From positions 100,774 to 164,773 of the forward strand of contig CALKNK010000002.1 of assembly GCA_938091165.1 (NCBI GenBank): DNA of 64,000 bases. The letters are read 5' to 3'. Under the pieces are notes generated by a model, which saw only the letters and a list, made by a program, of their open reading frames with translations, was not told the DNA's origin and did no database searches. The translations under genes were made by a program, and so were the position numbers. Each line of letters starts with the position of its first letter. Position 1 is the stretch's first letter. This document shows, in pieces, positions 26,191 through 34,865 of this stretch. This DNA is from an uncultured Ilumatobacter sp. (GTDB lineage: Bacteria; Actinomycetota; Acidimicrobiia; Acidimicrobiales; Ilumatobacteraceae).

Positions 26191-27195
26191 TCAGTCGGTG
26201 CCAGACGCAGTGCGACTCGAGGCGTCATCAGATTCTTCGACGTCAGTCTCCGTGAACGGCTCGCGAGCCGCGCCAGCATCGAGTTCTACACCCTGCTCAC
26301 CGTCAAGATCGCTGTCGACTGCAAGCACGTCCATGCCGAATTCCTCGTCGTTCTCGAGCGGATCAGCAGACTCGACGACGGGATGGCGACGCATGAACGC
26401 CAAAACCACTCCGCCTCCAGTCATCGCAGCGACGGCAACCCACTGATTCCAACGAAGGCCAGCCAATTCATCGGCACGATCGATGCGAAGTCCCTCGACC
26501 CAAAAACGCCCAAGGCCGTACCCGATGACATACATCGGCATCAGCTGCCCGAGCGGCGGACGATACTTTCGATCGATCCACAGCAACACGGCGCAGAGGG
26601 CGAGGCTCCAGAGCATCTCGTAGAGGAAGGTGGGATGGAAAGTCGTGCCGCTTACGTACCCCTCAAGTAGATGCGCGTCGTCAATTTCGAGTGCCCACGG
26701 AAGATTTGTCGGTCGGCCGTAAAGCTCTTGGTTGAAGTAGTTACCGAGCCGACCGATCGCTTGCGCAAGTGGTATCGCAGGCGCCGCGCATGTGGCCGCC
26801 ATCGACATCGAGATCCCTTTACGCCTGGCCACCAGCAAGCCGGTGGGGATACCGAACGCCAGCCCACCAGGAATACCAAGTCCGCCCTCCCAGAGCTTTG
26901 GGATCGCTGCGTAGTTGCCTACGAATCGATCCCAGTCGGTCGCAACGTGATAGAGCCGAGCACCGATGACACCAGCGAGAACCGCCCAGATCGCGATAGA
27001 GCTAGCGTCGTCAGTCGTGCCTGCGCCGCGCTGCTCGAGTCGCTTGCCGAACAGCCAGACCGCTGCAACGACACCCAAGGCGATTGCCAGGCCATAGATG
27101 TTCAGGCTGAGCGGACCGATGTCAATTGAATTAAATGACGGCGACGGGATACTCGCCACAACGCTGTGCGAGCCGGCGATTGAACTGATCGGCAT
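26191..27195 (-). CDS. lgt: Prolipoprotein diacylglyceryl transferase
   Basis: Membrane enzyme that attaches diacylglycerol to the lipobox cysteine of lipoproteins. 334 aa from ATG 27195 with about seven membrane helices. The Lgt signature GRLGNYFNQELYGRPT and the upstream GGLGIPGGLAFG segment are clear; YVIGYGLGRFWVEGLRID marks the last helices. An acidic cytoplasmic tail of about 55 residues follows, as often seen in actinobacteria. The window encodes several lipoproteins it would serve. It follows an esterase gene by 6 nt. Confidence 0.95.
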   Translation of the reverse strand: MPISSIAGSHSVVASIPSPSFNSIDIGPLSLNIYGLAIALGVVAAVWLFGKRLEQRGAGTTDDASSIAIWAVLAGVIGARLYHVATDWDRFVGNYAAIPKLWEGGLGIPGGLAFGIPTGLLVARRKGISMSMAATCAAPAIPLAQAIGRLGNYFNQELYGRPTNLPWALEIDDAHLLEGYVSGTTFHPTFLYEMLWSLALCAVLLWIDRKYRPPLGQLMPMYVIGYGLGRFWVEGLRIDRADELAGLRWNQWVAVAAMTGGGVVLAFMRRHPVVESADPLENDEEFGMDVLAVDSDLDGEQGVELDAGAAREPFTETDVEESDDASSRTASGTD

Positions 27196-27201
27196 CAACG
27201 C

Positions 27202-27966
27202 TCAGGCTCCTGTGATCCGAGCGACAAACCCTGCGGCGCCGGATGTGATTGTATCGCGGTCATAGTCCTGGGTTGCCACGTGGAAGCTTCGATCAAGCCA
27301 GACGTGATCAAGTTCGCCACCGACAGTCGCTGCGAGATGCTCACTGTTCTCGGGCGGAACAACGTGATCATTGTGCGACGTGTAGAGCAGCACCGGCATC
27401 TTGAGTTCGCCATAGCGCTCAGCTATCGGAGCGAGGCCGTCGTTTTGCAGCGAGAGCAGCGCGAGGAGCGGAGTGCTCTCGTAGGCGATCTCGCTGACGT
27501 TGGGGTCGGCGATATCAGAGCCAATGCCCGGCATCACCGTGTTACCGCCGTCGACCATCTTTTGCAGCATTGCTACAACGTCGTCAGGCTGTGCCCTCGT
27601 CGCCGGGTTGACCAATATGAGCCCGGCCACGTCTCCATGTTGCAACCCCGTCCACAAGGTGAGCGATCCACCCATGCTGAGACCCATAACCACAATCTTT
27701 TTCGTACGAGCCGCAAGGCGCTGGTAGGCAGCTTCAACTTCCCCGGTCCAATCAGACCAGTCGGTGGCAAGCATGTCGTCAATCGAAGTCCCGTGTCCGG
27801 GCAACCGCGGGAGTTCAACGTGGTATCCAAGCTCGGCAAATGTGTTGGCCTGAATTCGCATCGAAGATGGATTGCCGGTGAATCCGTGCAGCACAAGCAC
27901 CCCTGCCTCCCTGGTGCCGACGTGCGACATCGGTTCACAACCAGGAATGATCCTTACGGCGCCCAC
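27202..27966 (-). CDS. Alpha/beta hydrolase, carboxylesterase/monoacylglycerol lipase type
   Basis: 254-aa serine hydrolase like Est30/thermostable monoacylglycerol lipases. LVLHGFTGNPSSM carries the oxyanion residue, the nucleophile elbow is GLSMGG, the acid is in YTSHNDHVVPP and the base His in DRSFHVATQDYD. The GTG at 27966 follows AAAGGAGGT with almost no spacing, so the true start is uncertain; ATG 27930 (MSHVGTREAG) is the alternative. Probably co-transcribed with lgt. Confidence 0.88.
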   Translation of the reverse strand: MGAVRIIPGCEPMSHVGTREAGVLVLHGFTGNPSSMRIQANTFAELGYHVELPRLPGHGTSIDDMLATDWSDWTGEVEAAYQRLAARTKKIVVMGLSMGGSLTLWTGLQHGDVAGLILVNPATRAQPDDVVAMLQKMVDGGNTVMPGIGSDIADPNVSEIAYESTPLLALLSLQNDGLAPIAERYGELKMPVLLYTSHNDHVVPPENSEHLAATVGGELDHVWLDRSFHVATQDYDRDTITSGAAGFVARITGA

Positions 27967-28133
27967 ACCTCCTTTCTACTTGCTCATCCGGTCCGACCGG
28001 TCCCAACGCAACTCGTTCAGCAAATTGTTCGCGATGGCCACGCACGCTCAAAAGCTCTCGCGGGCGACAACGCCGGGTTAATTGGCGGGTCCGCGTTGCT
28101 GAGGAGTGCCTGGCCTGTCAGTCTGAAGGCGCG

Positions 28134-29828
28134 ATGACGAAGCCCGAAAATGCCGAGGTGGGCGACAACGACGTTGACCCGTGGGCGCCTGGCGGGGCAA
28201 TGACTAACGTTCCCCAGTCGCAGCCCCTGAGCACTCATTTCAAGTTTAAGTCCGCAGAGGAGACGGCTAGATCAGTGTCTGATCCCTCCCAGGTCAGGCC
28301 GAAGGACCGTGGTCCAAGGAACCTTGGAGCTGCGCCCAACGACGCAGGCGGACACCGTGGTCGCTGGCTCGCCGGCAGCGCGCTGGTGATGGTGCTAGCC
28401 ATCGGCGCAGTTCTAGCCACCGCAGATAACGGCGACAGCAACACGCAGGACACTTCGAACACCACTAGACAAACGGGCTCCTCCACCGAAGCCGTCGACA
28501 TTCTGCCAGTGGTGACCGCACCGCGCTCAACCCCTCCACGACTCTCAATGGACGCGACGGCGGGCGAGTTTCAAGTTGCTGGGCCGGCAGAGCGACTCGT
28601 ACTTGCTGCTGCGCCGCGCGAGTTCATCATCGACCTCGCCCCAGAACTCGCCACAATCAACCCGACCGAGGTCGTAGCGCTCGGCATGTCCGGCCTGTAC
28701 GAAATCTCACTTCCTAGTGGCCGCGTGCGAGTCACCGACGTCGGTTTCGCGACTAGCGGTGCGCGAGCCGTCGCTAATGATCAGGTTGCCCTTGTCTGGC
28801 CAACGCCAGAGTTGCGCGCACAGGCAATCAGCATTGACGGCGTAATAGCTGTCCCAGAGCCCGAGGTCAGTGCTGTTAGCTGGTCGCCTTCTAGCGACCA
28901 GATGTTTTTGTGGACCAAGCAAAACAACGGCGCCGTTGCGACAGAGTTGAGCTTCCGTGATCTGGAGCTGAGGTGGCAAGCGGCGAACTGGCTCGACCCG
29001 ATCGAAGGAGTTTCTCCACTGATCGATCTTGACGGGGCTCTGTTGCGTCAAGACACCGGCGGCGTCTATCGCGTGGACTCGGAGTCGACCAGCCTCCTGA
29101 CAACAGGCGATGTTGTGTCCACAGGGGCCAACCATCTCTTGATACGTGAATGCGACCCAACGCGCTCTTGTGTGCTCCTTACGGTGGATCGAAATGGTGA
29201 GCGGCGAGTTTGGCCCACCGACCTTCCACCGAACATCAGGCCACAACTGGTCGGGGGGCTCTCACCCGGCGGAGATGCCCTGCTTTTCCATCGTCAACGG
29301 ATCGCTGCCGATGTCGCGTCCCATCTCGGCGTTCTGGAGCTTGCCGACGGAACTTCCGAAAGCTTGCGGGCGCCGCCCAGCCAAGAGTTAATTGCAGCAT
29401 GGGACACAAACGGTGGAGGTGTTGTCATCGTCGACTCCGAACTCATCTACATCGATCGGTTTACTGGGGCCGCAACTATCGTCGCGGCCGGCCTCCCGAA
29501 ACTGCATTCAGCTACGACACGGCGCCCAGCGGCAACACCTGTGTGCGAAATACTGGCCATCTCACAACCACAGTTTGCGCTGATGGTGGCTGGCGGCGAT
29601 ATGAACACTGCCTTACCGGCAGCGACGGACGTCCTCGGCCGGCTTACTGCGGTGCTCCCGGCCGAACTGGTCGACTCAACAACGTTGCTGATCAACTTTG
29701 TGACAGGGTTCGTGACACCCGAAATAGCCAACAGTCAAAACATCGCCAACTGGCCCGGCAATGTGCAGGCCGGCCTCAGCGCTCTCGACACCTACGCAGC
29801 TAAAGAGTGCCCCCTCATAGGTCGATAG
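28134..29828 (+). CDS. Single-pass membrane protein with large extracellular domain, unknown function
   Basis: 564 aa. Residues 1-75 are polar and cytoplasmic (with KPENAEVGDNDVDPWAPGG), residues about 78-97 form one membrane helix (WLAGSALVMVLAIGAVLATA), then comes a Ser/Thr-rich linker and a roughly 430-residue extracellular region. That region has repeated short strands (SPSSDQMFLW, LSPGGDALLF, WDTNGGGVVI) suggestive of a beta-propeller, but I do not recognise a specific family. Two cysteine pairs (ECDPTRSC; PVCEI with KECPL) could form disulfides. Confidence 0.7.
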   Translation: MTKPENAEVGDNDVDPWAPGGAMTNVPQSQPLSTHFKFKSAEETARSVSDPSQVRPKDRGPRNLGAAPNDAGGHRGRWLAGSALVMVLAIGAVLATADNGDSNTQDTSNTTRQTGSSTEAVDILPVVTAPRSTPPRLSMDATAGEFQVAGPAERLVLAAAPREFIIDLAPELATINPTEVVALGMSGLYEISLPSGRVRVTDVGFATSGARAVANDQVALVWPTPELRAQAISIDGVIAVPEPEVSAVSWSPSSDQMFLWTKQNNGAVATELSFRDLELRWQAANWLDPIEGVSPLIDLDGALLRQDTGGVYRVDSESTSLLTTGDVVSTGANHLLIRECDPTRSCVLLTVDRNGERRVWPTDLPPNIRPQLVGGLSPGGDALLFHRQRIAADVASHLGVLELADGTSESLRAPPSQELIAAWDTNGGGVVIVDSELIYIDRFTGAATIVAAGLPKLHSATTRRPAATPVCEILAISQPQFALMVAGGDMNTALPAATDVLGRLTAVLPAELVDSTTLLINFVTGFVTPEIANSQNIANWPGNVQAGLSALDTYAAKECPLIGR

Positions 29829-29844
29829 ACACCTCGTCACGCGA

Positions 29845-30156
29845 CTAGACGTACGGATCGGCATCGGTTCGCGGGAGCCCCCACCAATCATTGGGGGCCG
29901 TCTCCGACGTCCAGTCTGGGTCGGGATAGATGCAATCAACAGGGCATGCCGGGAGGCACTTGTCGCAGCCGCTGCACAGCTCAGGAATAACGACAACGTC
30001 AGCGCCGTGATTGAAGATCGCGCCGAAATTGGGCGGACACGCTCGAAGGCAGGCGTCACAGTTAATGCACTCAAGCATCTCAATTCGCACTGGGATGTTC
30101 TGCCACTTCGGATTGCGGGTGCGTTGATCGATCCGCTCTTCACGAGTCAATGCCAT
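29845..30156 (-). CDS. Two-cluster ferredoxin
   Basis: 103-aa 4Fe-4S ferredoxin. Cluster motifs are CINCDACLRACP and CSGCDKCLPACPVDC, with an acidic DWTSETAPNDWWGLP tail typical of actinobacterial ferredoxins. ATG 30156 is preferred over the upstream in-frame start because GGGAGGAG sits 5 nt before it. Electron carrier for an unidentified partner. A possible 50-aa gene lies just upstream on the same strand. Confidence 0.92.
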   Translation of the reverse strand: MALTREERIDQRTRNPKWQNIPVRIEMLECINCDACLRACPPNFGAIFNHGADVVVIPELCSGCDKCLPACPVDCIYPDPDWTSETAPNDWWGLPRTDADPYV

Positions 30157-30180
30157 GCCGTCTCCTCCCATGAGCGAATC

Positions 30181-30333
30181 CTAGGACGCACCGCTGCCCT
30201 GCTGAGAGTCCAGTTGGTTCAGACGTCTGGGTCGCTCGTTGAGTACTAAAGCGTTCTCGTCAATCTCGGTCACAGGGTCGTAATCGCCTATCTCCTGGCA
30301 AGGGTCCGCGAATGTGTGGCGAATCGACGGCAT
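30181..30333 (-). CDS. Possible 50-aa small protein upstream of ferredoxin
   Basis: ATG 30333 opens MPSIRHTFADPCQEIGDYDP and ends at TAG 24 nt before the ferredoxin start. The composition is acidic and protein-like, and the position suggests co-transcription. It overlaps the first 22 nt of the divergent M48 frame if that gene starts at 30312. No family recognised. Confidence 0.35.
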   Translation of the reverse strand: MPSIRHTFADPCQEIGDYDPVTEIDENALVLNERPRRLNQLDSQQGSGAS

Positions 30334-31316
30334 CAGGGAGCTTCTTGAGCTATTCCGCACACGCCGGGAGAAGGCCAGCAGCAATAGCATGCAGCGCAGT
30401 GGGAGGACAACGGACGACGCGACGCCAGCGAGGCCGAGGCTCACGCAATGTTGAACGGGCAGCAGTTTGGGCGTTCGTCCCTGTCGCCGTTACGGCGCCG
30501 TTCACGGTACTCGCCTTGGCAGTATTCTGGCTGCCGTTGTATCTCGTCAGCAATGTGCCGTTCTGGTGGATTGTGGTGACATTCTTGTCCCTGGGCTTGC
30601 TGTTGTTTGTCCGTTCGTTCCAAGCCGCAGTTCTGACTCCCCTGCTCGGCGCGCGCCATCCTGGCCCAAGCGAGACTGATCGAATCACCAGAGCCTGGCG
30701 CTCCGTCGCTCAAGCCAACAACCTTCCTGCTGACCGCTATGTGCTGAGAGTCTTGCCGTCGGACGAGCTAAACGCTTTTGCATGTGGGGGTCATCTCATG
30801 GTCGTTACCTCATTCGCAACCGCCCAGTTGAGCGAAGAACAATTACGCGGTGTGCTGGCACATGAGCTTGGCCATCACCTGGGGCTACACACCGTCGCCA
30901 TCACGATCGGCCACTGGATGTCAGTACCGATCGTTCTTCTTGCGCACATCGGTTTTTTCTTCGAGAACGTCTCGCACGCAGCTGCGCAAAGCTTTGGCCG
31001 TAGGGCACGTGTGATCGAAGTGGTTGGGGTCCTGACAGCTGCAGTTTTTCGGGCCGTCGGATGGGTCTTTAGCTTGGCGCTGCGCGCTATCGACGTGCTT
31101 GGCAACTACGTCGGCCACTCGTCAGAATTCGAGGCTGACAAGCGAGCTGTTGCGATGGGTTTTGGGCCTGATTTGGCTAGCGCATTGCGAGTTGTGCTGA
31201 CTAGCGGATTTGGGCCACGACCCATCGGCTGGCGAGGTCGCTTCTCCGCTACTCACCCGGCAGCGCGTACTCGCGTGGCGCGAATTGAAGCTTTGGTGCG
31301 TAATCCAGCGGGCTGA
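30312..31316 (+). CDS. M48 family zinc metalloprotease (HtpX-like)
   Basis: Membrane-bound M48 peptidase of up to 334 aa. Two helices near residues 52-92 anchor it; the zinc site is HELGHH with the third ligand Glu in SSEFEADKRAV, and FACGGHLMVVTSF and SATHPAARTRVARIEAL are family features. HtpX-like proteases degrade damaged membrane proteins. The N-terminal 45 residues are poorly supported: GTG 30399 is an alternative start that would remove the overlap with the small gene on the other strand. Confidence 0.87.
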   Translation: MCGESTASGSFLSYSAHAGRRPAAIACSAVGGQRTTRRQRGRGSRNVERAAVWAFVPVAVTAPFTVLALAVFWLPLYLVSNVPFWWIVVTFLSLGLLLFVRSFQAAVLTPLLGARHPGPSETDRITRAWRSVAQANNLPADRYVLRVLPSDELNAFACGGHLMVVTSFATAQLSEEQLRGVLAHELGHHLGLHTVAITIGHWMSVPIVLLAHIGFFFENVSHAAAQSFGRRARVIEVVGVLTAAVFRAVGWVFSLALRAIDVLGNYVGHSSEFEADKRAVAMGFGPDLASALRVVLTSGFGPRPIGWRGRFSATHPAARTRVARIEALVRNPAG

Positions 31317-31320
31317 CCGG

Positions 31321-31803
31321 TCATGCTGTGATCGGAGCGATCGTGGCGTCGAGCACTTGAGCGAGGTCGGCGGGTGCCAGCCCGATATTGAGTCCTCTGC
31401 GCCCTCCGCTGACGTAGATCGTGTCGAACATGTCGGCCGACTCGTCGATGAACGTTCGGAGCTGACGCCGTTGGCCGAGAGGGCTGATGCCGCCGACGAC
31501 GTATCCCGATGACCGTTCGGCGACCAACGGCTGGCACATTGATACCCGCTTGACGGCCGCAGCCACTGCGACCAGCTTCATCGACAATTGGCAACTCGCC
31601 GGGAGAACGGCGACGATCAATTCGCCGCACTCGCTGGCGACAACAAGTGTCTTGAAGACCTCGTCGGCCGACAAGCCCAAAGCCTCGGCAGCCTCTTGTC
31701 CGAAGTCGCGCAAGTCGCCGTTATTGGACAGGTGCCGGTCGTACTCGTTGATGCTGAACGAAATCCTCGCTGCTTCGAGCATCATCACTGCAGGCGTCAT
31801 CAT
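31321..31803 (-). CDS. YbaK/EbsC family Cys-tRNA(Pro) deacylase-like protein
   Basis: 160 aa from ATG 31803. The family hydrolyses mischarged tRNA. Seen are the conserved lysine segment ADEVFKTLVVAS, the PASCQLSMKLVAVAAAVKRV middle and YVVGGISPLGQRRQLRTFID, which is diagnostic of YbaK. A longer frame upstream runs into the palindrome shared with the divergent thioesterase gene and is rejected. Confidence 0.9.
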   Translation of the reverse strand: MMTPAVMMLEAARISFSINEYDRHLSNNGDLRDFGQEAAEALGLSADEVFKTLVVASECGELIVAVLPASCQLSMKLVAVAAAVKRVSMCQPLVAERSSGYVVGGISPLGQRRQLRTFIDESADMFDTIYVSGGRRGLNIGLAPADLAQVLDATIAPITA

Positions 31804-31811
31804 GACTATGT

Positions 31812-31850
31812 TGCCCTGTGACGTTGTGCCATGCACAACGTCACAGGGCA
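31812..31850. repeat. Perfect 18-bp inverted repeat between ybaK and thioesterase genes
   Basis: TGCCCTGTGACGTTGTGC (31812-31829) is followed by CAT and then its exact reverse complement (31833-31850). It fills most of the 57-nt divergent spacer. No T-run follows either side, so it is not a terminator; a large operator or cruciform is more likely. Confidence 0.85.
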
Positions 31851-31860
31851 CACTCTTTAG

Positions 31861-32286
31861 GTGCGCCTTTCTGCCGAACCGTCAACGTCACCGCCTGACT
31901 ACGACTTCACACACCAGATTCGAGTGCGTTTCGTCGAAACCGATGCGATGGGCATTGTGCACCACAGCAACTACCTCGCCTACTTCGAAGAAACCCGGGT
32001 CGCATTCCTGGCCCACATCGGGCATCCGTTCACCGAGTGGCGCCAGGCCGGCCTCGAATCTCCGGTGCTCGAATCTTTCGTCGCCTACCGCCAACCGCTG
32101 CGCTTCGACGACGTGGTCACCGTCCACGTAGCGCTTGCCGACGTGACCCGAGCGACGTTCCAAATGGCCTACCTCATCACTGTGGACGACATCGCACACT
32201 CGACCGGAGTCACGGTGCACGGCTGCGTCTCGGCAGCGACCGGTCGTCCGAAACGCCTGCCTCCCTGGCTCGTCGCAATGGGATAG
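31861..32286 (+). CDS. 4-hydroxybenzoyl-CoA-type (hotdog) acyl-CoA thioesterase
   Basis: 141-aa YbgC/FadM-like hotdog protein. IRVRFVETDAMGIVHHSNYLAYFEETRVAFL carries the active Asp of the family, and QPLRFDDVVTVHVAL is the second conserved strand. GTG 31861 is the start, only 10 nt after the palindrome. Substrate acyl-CoA unknown. Confidence 0.92.
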   Translation: MRLSAEPSTSPPDYDFTHQIRVRFVETDAMGIVHHSNYLAYFEETRVAFLAHIGHPFTEWRQAGLESPVLESFVAYRQPLRFDDVVTVHVALADVTRATFQMAYLITVDDIAHSTGVTVHGCVSAATGRPKRLPPWLVAMG

Positions 32287-32346
32287 TCATCTGCGTTTAC
32301 TTCGGTTCACCTCGTTCAATGAACGACGCTAAGCGACCGGATGGCA

Positions 32347-33087
32347 TCACATTCGCTGCGTCAGGCCGCCGTCGACGATGAAAATCTCGCCCGACGTGTA
32401 CTTGTTGCGCAGTAGTGCCAGCACCGCCTCAGCACAGTCGTCAGGAGTGGCCGAGCGAGGGATTGGTGCGGTCGCAGCAACAGCAGCGTGCATCGCGTCC
32501 CAGTCCTCGGTCCACGGGGTGGCGACCAGCCCTGGCGCAACCGCATTGACCCGTATGGGTCCGTACGATTTGGCAAGCAACAGCGTCAAGTGATTGAGAG
32601 CAGCCTTGGTCATCGAGTAGGCCATTGAGGACCCCACTGGGCGGACACCGGCGATCGAGGTGATGTTCACGATATTTGGATCATCGCTTTTCCGAAGGTG
32701 TGGGATTGCTCGCTTGGTGAGCCACCAGGTGCCGAACACGTTGACGTCGAATGTCTTGCGGAAGATCTCGTCGGTGAGGTCCTCGAGTTCATGATGCGGC
32801 ACCTCGGTGGTCCACCCTGCATTGTTAATCAGGAAGTCGAGCTTGCCGAACCGCTCAATGGTCGAATCGATCAACCAGTGTGCTTCGTCTTGATTGCTGA
32901 TGTCAGCACGAGCGTAGACCGCTGTTCCTGGTAGTGAGGCGACGACTGACTCGCCAGCATCGACCGACGACGACGAGTTAACGACGACTGTCGCTCCGAG
33001 CTCCGAAAGGCGTCGAACTGTCTCCTCACCGATGCCACTAGACGATCCCGTGACAATTGCAACCTTGTCTGCAAATTCTTTGCTCAT
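32347..33087 (-). CDS. SDR family oxidoreductase
   Basis: 246-aa classical SDR. The NAD(P) motif TGSSSGIGEE is at residues 13-22, NNAG in INNAGWTTEV, catalytic Ser in SIAGVRP, and YSMTK gives Tyr and Lys. GLVATPW follows. From ATG 33087; a GTG four codons upstream is open. It resembles 3-oxoacyl-ACP reductase-like members, but the substrate is not determinable. Converges with the thioesterase and diverges from the VOC gene. Confidence 0.93.
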   Translation of the reverse strand: MSKEFADKVAIVTGSSSGIGEETVRRLSELGATVVVNSSSSVDAGESVVASLPGTAVYARADISNQDEAHWLIDSTIERFGKLDFLINNAGWTTEVPHHELEDLTDEIFRKTFDVNVFGTWWLTKRAIPHLRKSDDPNIVNITSIAGVRPVGSSMAYSMTKAALNHLTLLLAKSYGPIRVNAVAPGLVATPWTEDWDAMHAAVAATAPIPRSATPDDCAEAVLALLRNKYTSGEIFIVDGGLTQRM

Positions 33088-33132
33088 GCTCGCCGACACT
33101 ACGAGAGCGGTCCAACGATGCGATCATCGTGC

Positions 33133-33783
33133 ATGGCCGTCATCGATCACCTTGTTTACGCCGTCTCAGACCTTGCAGCCGGCATCGACTGGTTCGAGGA
33201 GGCAACGGGTATCCGGCCTGCAGTTGGTGGGTCTCATGATGGGTTGGGCACCTGTAACGCTCTGGTGTCGTTTGGCGAGTCCTACCTCGAGTTGATCGCG
33301 CCCGACCCCGAACAACCGGATCCGCCTGAGTCAGGACTTGCGCGTCCATTCGGACTCGACGATGTGCTTGCAACGGATGGTGAGGGTCCCGCGTTGGTCG
33401 GATTCGCTGTGCGAGCCAGGGACGGAGAGACAATCGACGGTCTCGCGGATCGCGCAGCTGACGCGGGCTATGACCCTGGTCCAGTTGCAGACATGAGTCG
33501 ACTGACGCCTGCGGGTGATCGACTGTCGTGGCGTTTGACGTTCCCGGCCGAGCGAACGCTGCCGTTCATTATCGATTGGGGAGATACGCCTAAGCCACAC
33601 ACCACGCAACCAGGCGGCGTAGCGTTGTCTTCATTCACGATTGTTCACCCTCGCCCGTTCGACATTCTCGGCGTCATGGCAGCACTCGGACTCGACGTCA
33701 CCGTCGCTGCGACGGAGCGCGGCGAGGGCCGCGCTCACCTGCGCGCCACCGTTACCGGACCCCGTGGCGAGCTTGACCTCTAG
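33133..33783 (+). CDS. Glyoxalase-like (VOC superfamily) domain protein
   Basis: 216 aa from ATG 33133. IDHLVYAVSDLAAGIDWFEEATGIRPAVGGSHDGLGTCNALVSFG is the start of a Glyoxalase_3-type VOC domain, with the metal-ligand His in IDHLVYA; the second half has WRLTFPAERTLPFIIDWGDTPKPHTTQPGGV. Probably a metal-dependent or binding protein of unknown substrate. Divergent from the SDR gene by 45 nt. Confidence 0.85.
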   Translation: MAVIDHLVYAVSDLAAGIDWFEEATGIRPAVGGSHDGLGTCNALVSFGESYLELIAPDPEQPDPPESGLARPFGLDDVLATDGEGPALVGFAVRARDGETIDGLADRAADAGYDPGPVADMSRLTPAGDRLSWRLTFPAERTLPFIIDWGDTPKPHTTQPGGVALSSFTIVHPRPFDILGVMAALGLDVTVAATERGEGRAHLRATVTGPRGELDL

Positions 33784-34135
33784 CCCCGCTCGCCACACCA
33801 ATCTCACGTTCGAATTCAACTGAAGTACGCGGGAAACTGTCTCTAAGTCGGGCCGATACGACGTGTCCGAGGATCAGCTAGCCGCTCAGTTAAGTATTGA
33901 CATCGGACGCTCTCGCCGGTTGTTTGCCGAGGGAGCTTTCACCAGCGGGACATGACAGTGTTCAAGCACGGTGACCAATACCCCGAGCCGTGCACCAGTT
34001 CGGGCTGAACGGCAGCTATCGACAGATTTTTCGGATCAGTGGGCGACAGGCGTCGCCGGGACGCCATCGCGTCGACCACTGAGTTCGAGCTCAAATACAG
34101 TGCTGAGTTTTTTGTTTACGGAGGATCAGCCCGAG

Positions 34136-34288
34136 ATGAGCGAGGCACCTGCGCCCTGTGACCGGATTGGCATCGGAGTGAGTAGTGGTGGCAGCCTCGG
34201 CGAGCGTCACATCCGAATTCCCGGCACGGTCACATCCGAGGACCAAGGCCTGCTCGATCTGAATCTCCGGTACATCGGGAGTGCGTGA
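34136..34288 (+). CDS. Possible 50-aa fragment or small protein
   Basis: ATG 34136, preceded by GGAGG about 11 nt upstream, opens MSEAPAPCDRIGIGVSSGG and closes LDLNLRYIGSA. It reads like protein but has no family I recognise and sits in a degenerate area, so it may be a gene remnant. Confidence 0.3.
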   Translation: MSEAPAPCDRIGIGVSSGGSLGERHIRIPGTVTSEDQGLLDLNLRYIGSA

Positions 34289-34559
34289 GCCTGGTTATCA
34301 CAACGATCTCTTCGACGGTGACATCGACATCTGACATCGGCCAAGTGCGACGCCTGCATCGCCGCACATCACCTAGAGCCACTTACCGATTTCATTTCAT
34401 GTTGGGTTTCGACGGATCCCGTACTGGGTCTCGATCGATCCAACGGATGCCGTCGGTAGCAGGGCTCCATTGGTCAAGGTGTTCAAAAAGGTGCGACTTT
34501 CGACACACGGCCGGTAACGTTTTGCCGTCAATCAGATCTTGTTGGTTGGCCCGCTCGCG

Positions 34560-34593
34560 GCGGATCAGGTCTCCGGGGGGTGACCTGATCCGC
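34560..34593. repeat. 12-bp-arm inverted repeat
   Basis: GCGGATCAGGTC, where the leading C is position-shifted, reduces to a strict pair GCGGATC-type arm at 34560-34571 and GACCTGATCCGC-type arm at 34582-34593 around TCCGGGGGGT. The inner 11 bases, CGGATCAGGTC and GACCTGATCCG, are exact complements. There is no T-run. Role unknown. Confidence 0.6.
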
Positions 34594-34598
34594 GCAGC

Positions 34599-34865
34599 AC
34601 TCTTAGGCCCAGTGACAAAGTCGGCGATCGGGCGGTCAAGCACCGTGAGAAGCGGCAGTTGCGTGTGGCTGCGTAACACCGTCGGGATCGCAGCAATGAG
34701 TTACAGGACTTCGTGCAAATGGTCGTTCGTTCGGGCAACTACACGACAATGCAAATGTCCGATTCCGATCACTGCGTGCATCGCCCAGATTTGTGCGATC
34801 GCTGCCAGCGACATCGCTGTGAGGTCGTGGGACCCGTGTGGGATCTCGAGCGTGCAAAAGGCCAA
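34599..34865 (-). pseudogene. Stand-alone Lrp/AsnC ligand-binding (RAM) domain, disrupted
   Basis: The minus strand reads LAFCTLEIPHGSHDLTAMSL, then AVIGIGHLHCRVVARTNDHLHEVL, a TAA at 34701-34703, and in the same frame LIAAIPTVLRSHTQLPLLTVLDRPI. The two halves together match the AsnC_trans_reg fold (VxGxxDxxxxV...LhevL...ipgVxrTxTxivL). The beginning (YSAFVLVFPA) seems to be in another frame, so both a stop and a frameshift are likely. Confidence 0.55.

Larger units (their letters stand above)
33784..34598. other. Degenerate region without an intact gene
   Basis: About 800 bases with short protein-like fragments but no complete gene. A startless plus-strand stretch near 33830-33957 reads RYDVSEDQLAAQLSIDIGRS. 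A 12-bp-arm hairpin lies at 34560-34593. Codon patterns differ from the flanks. It looks like an eroded gene area, with the Lrp-type pseudogene at its right end. Confidence 0.4.
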
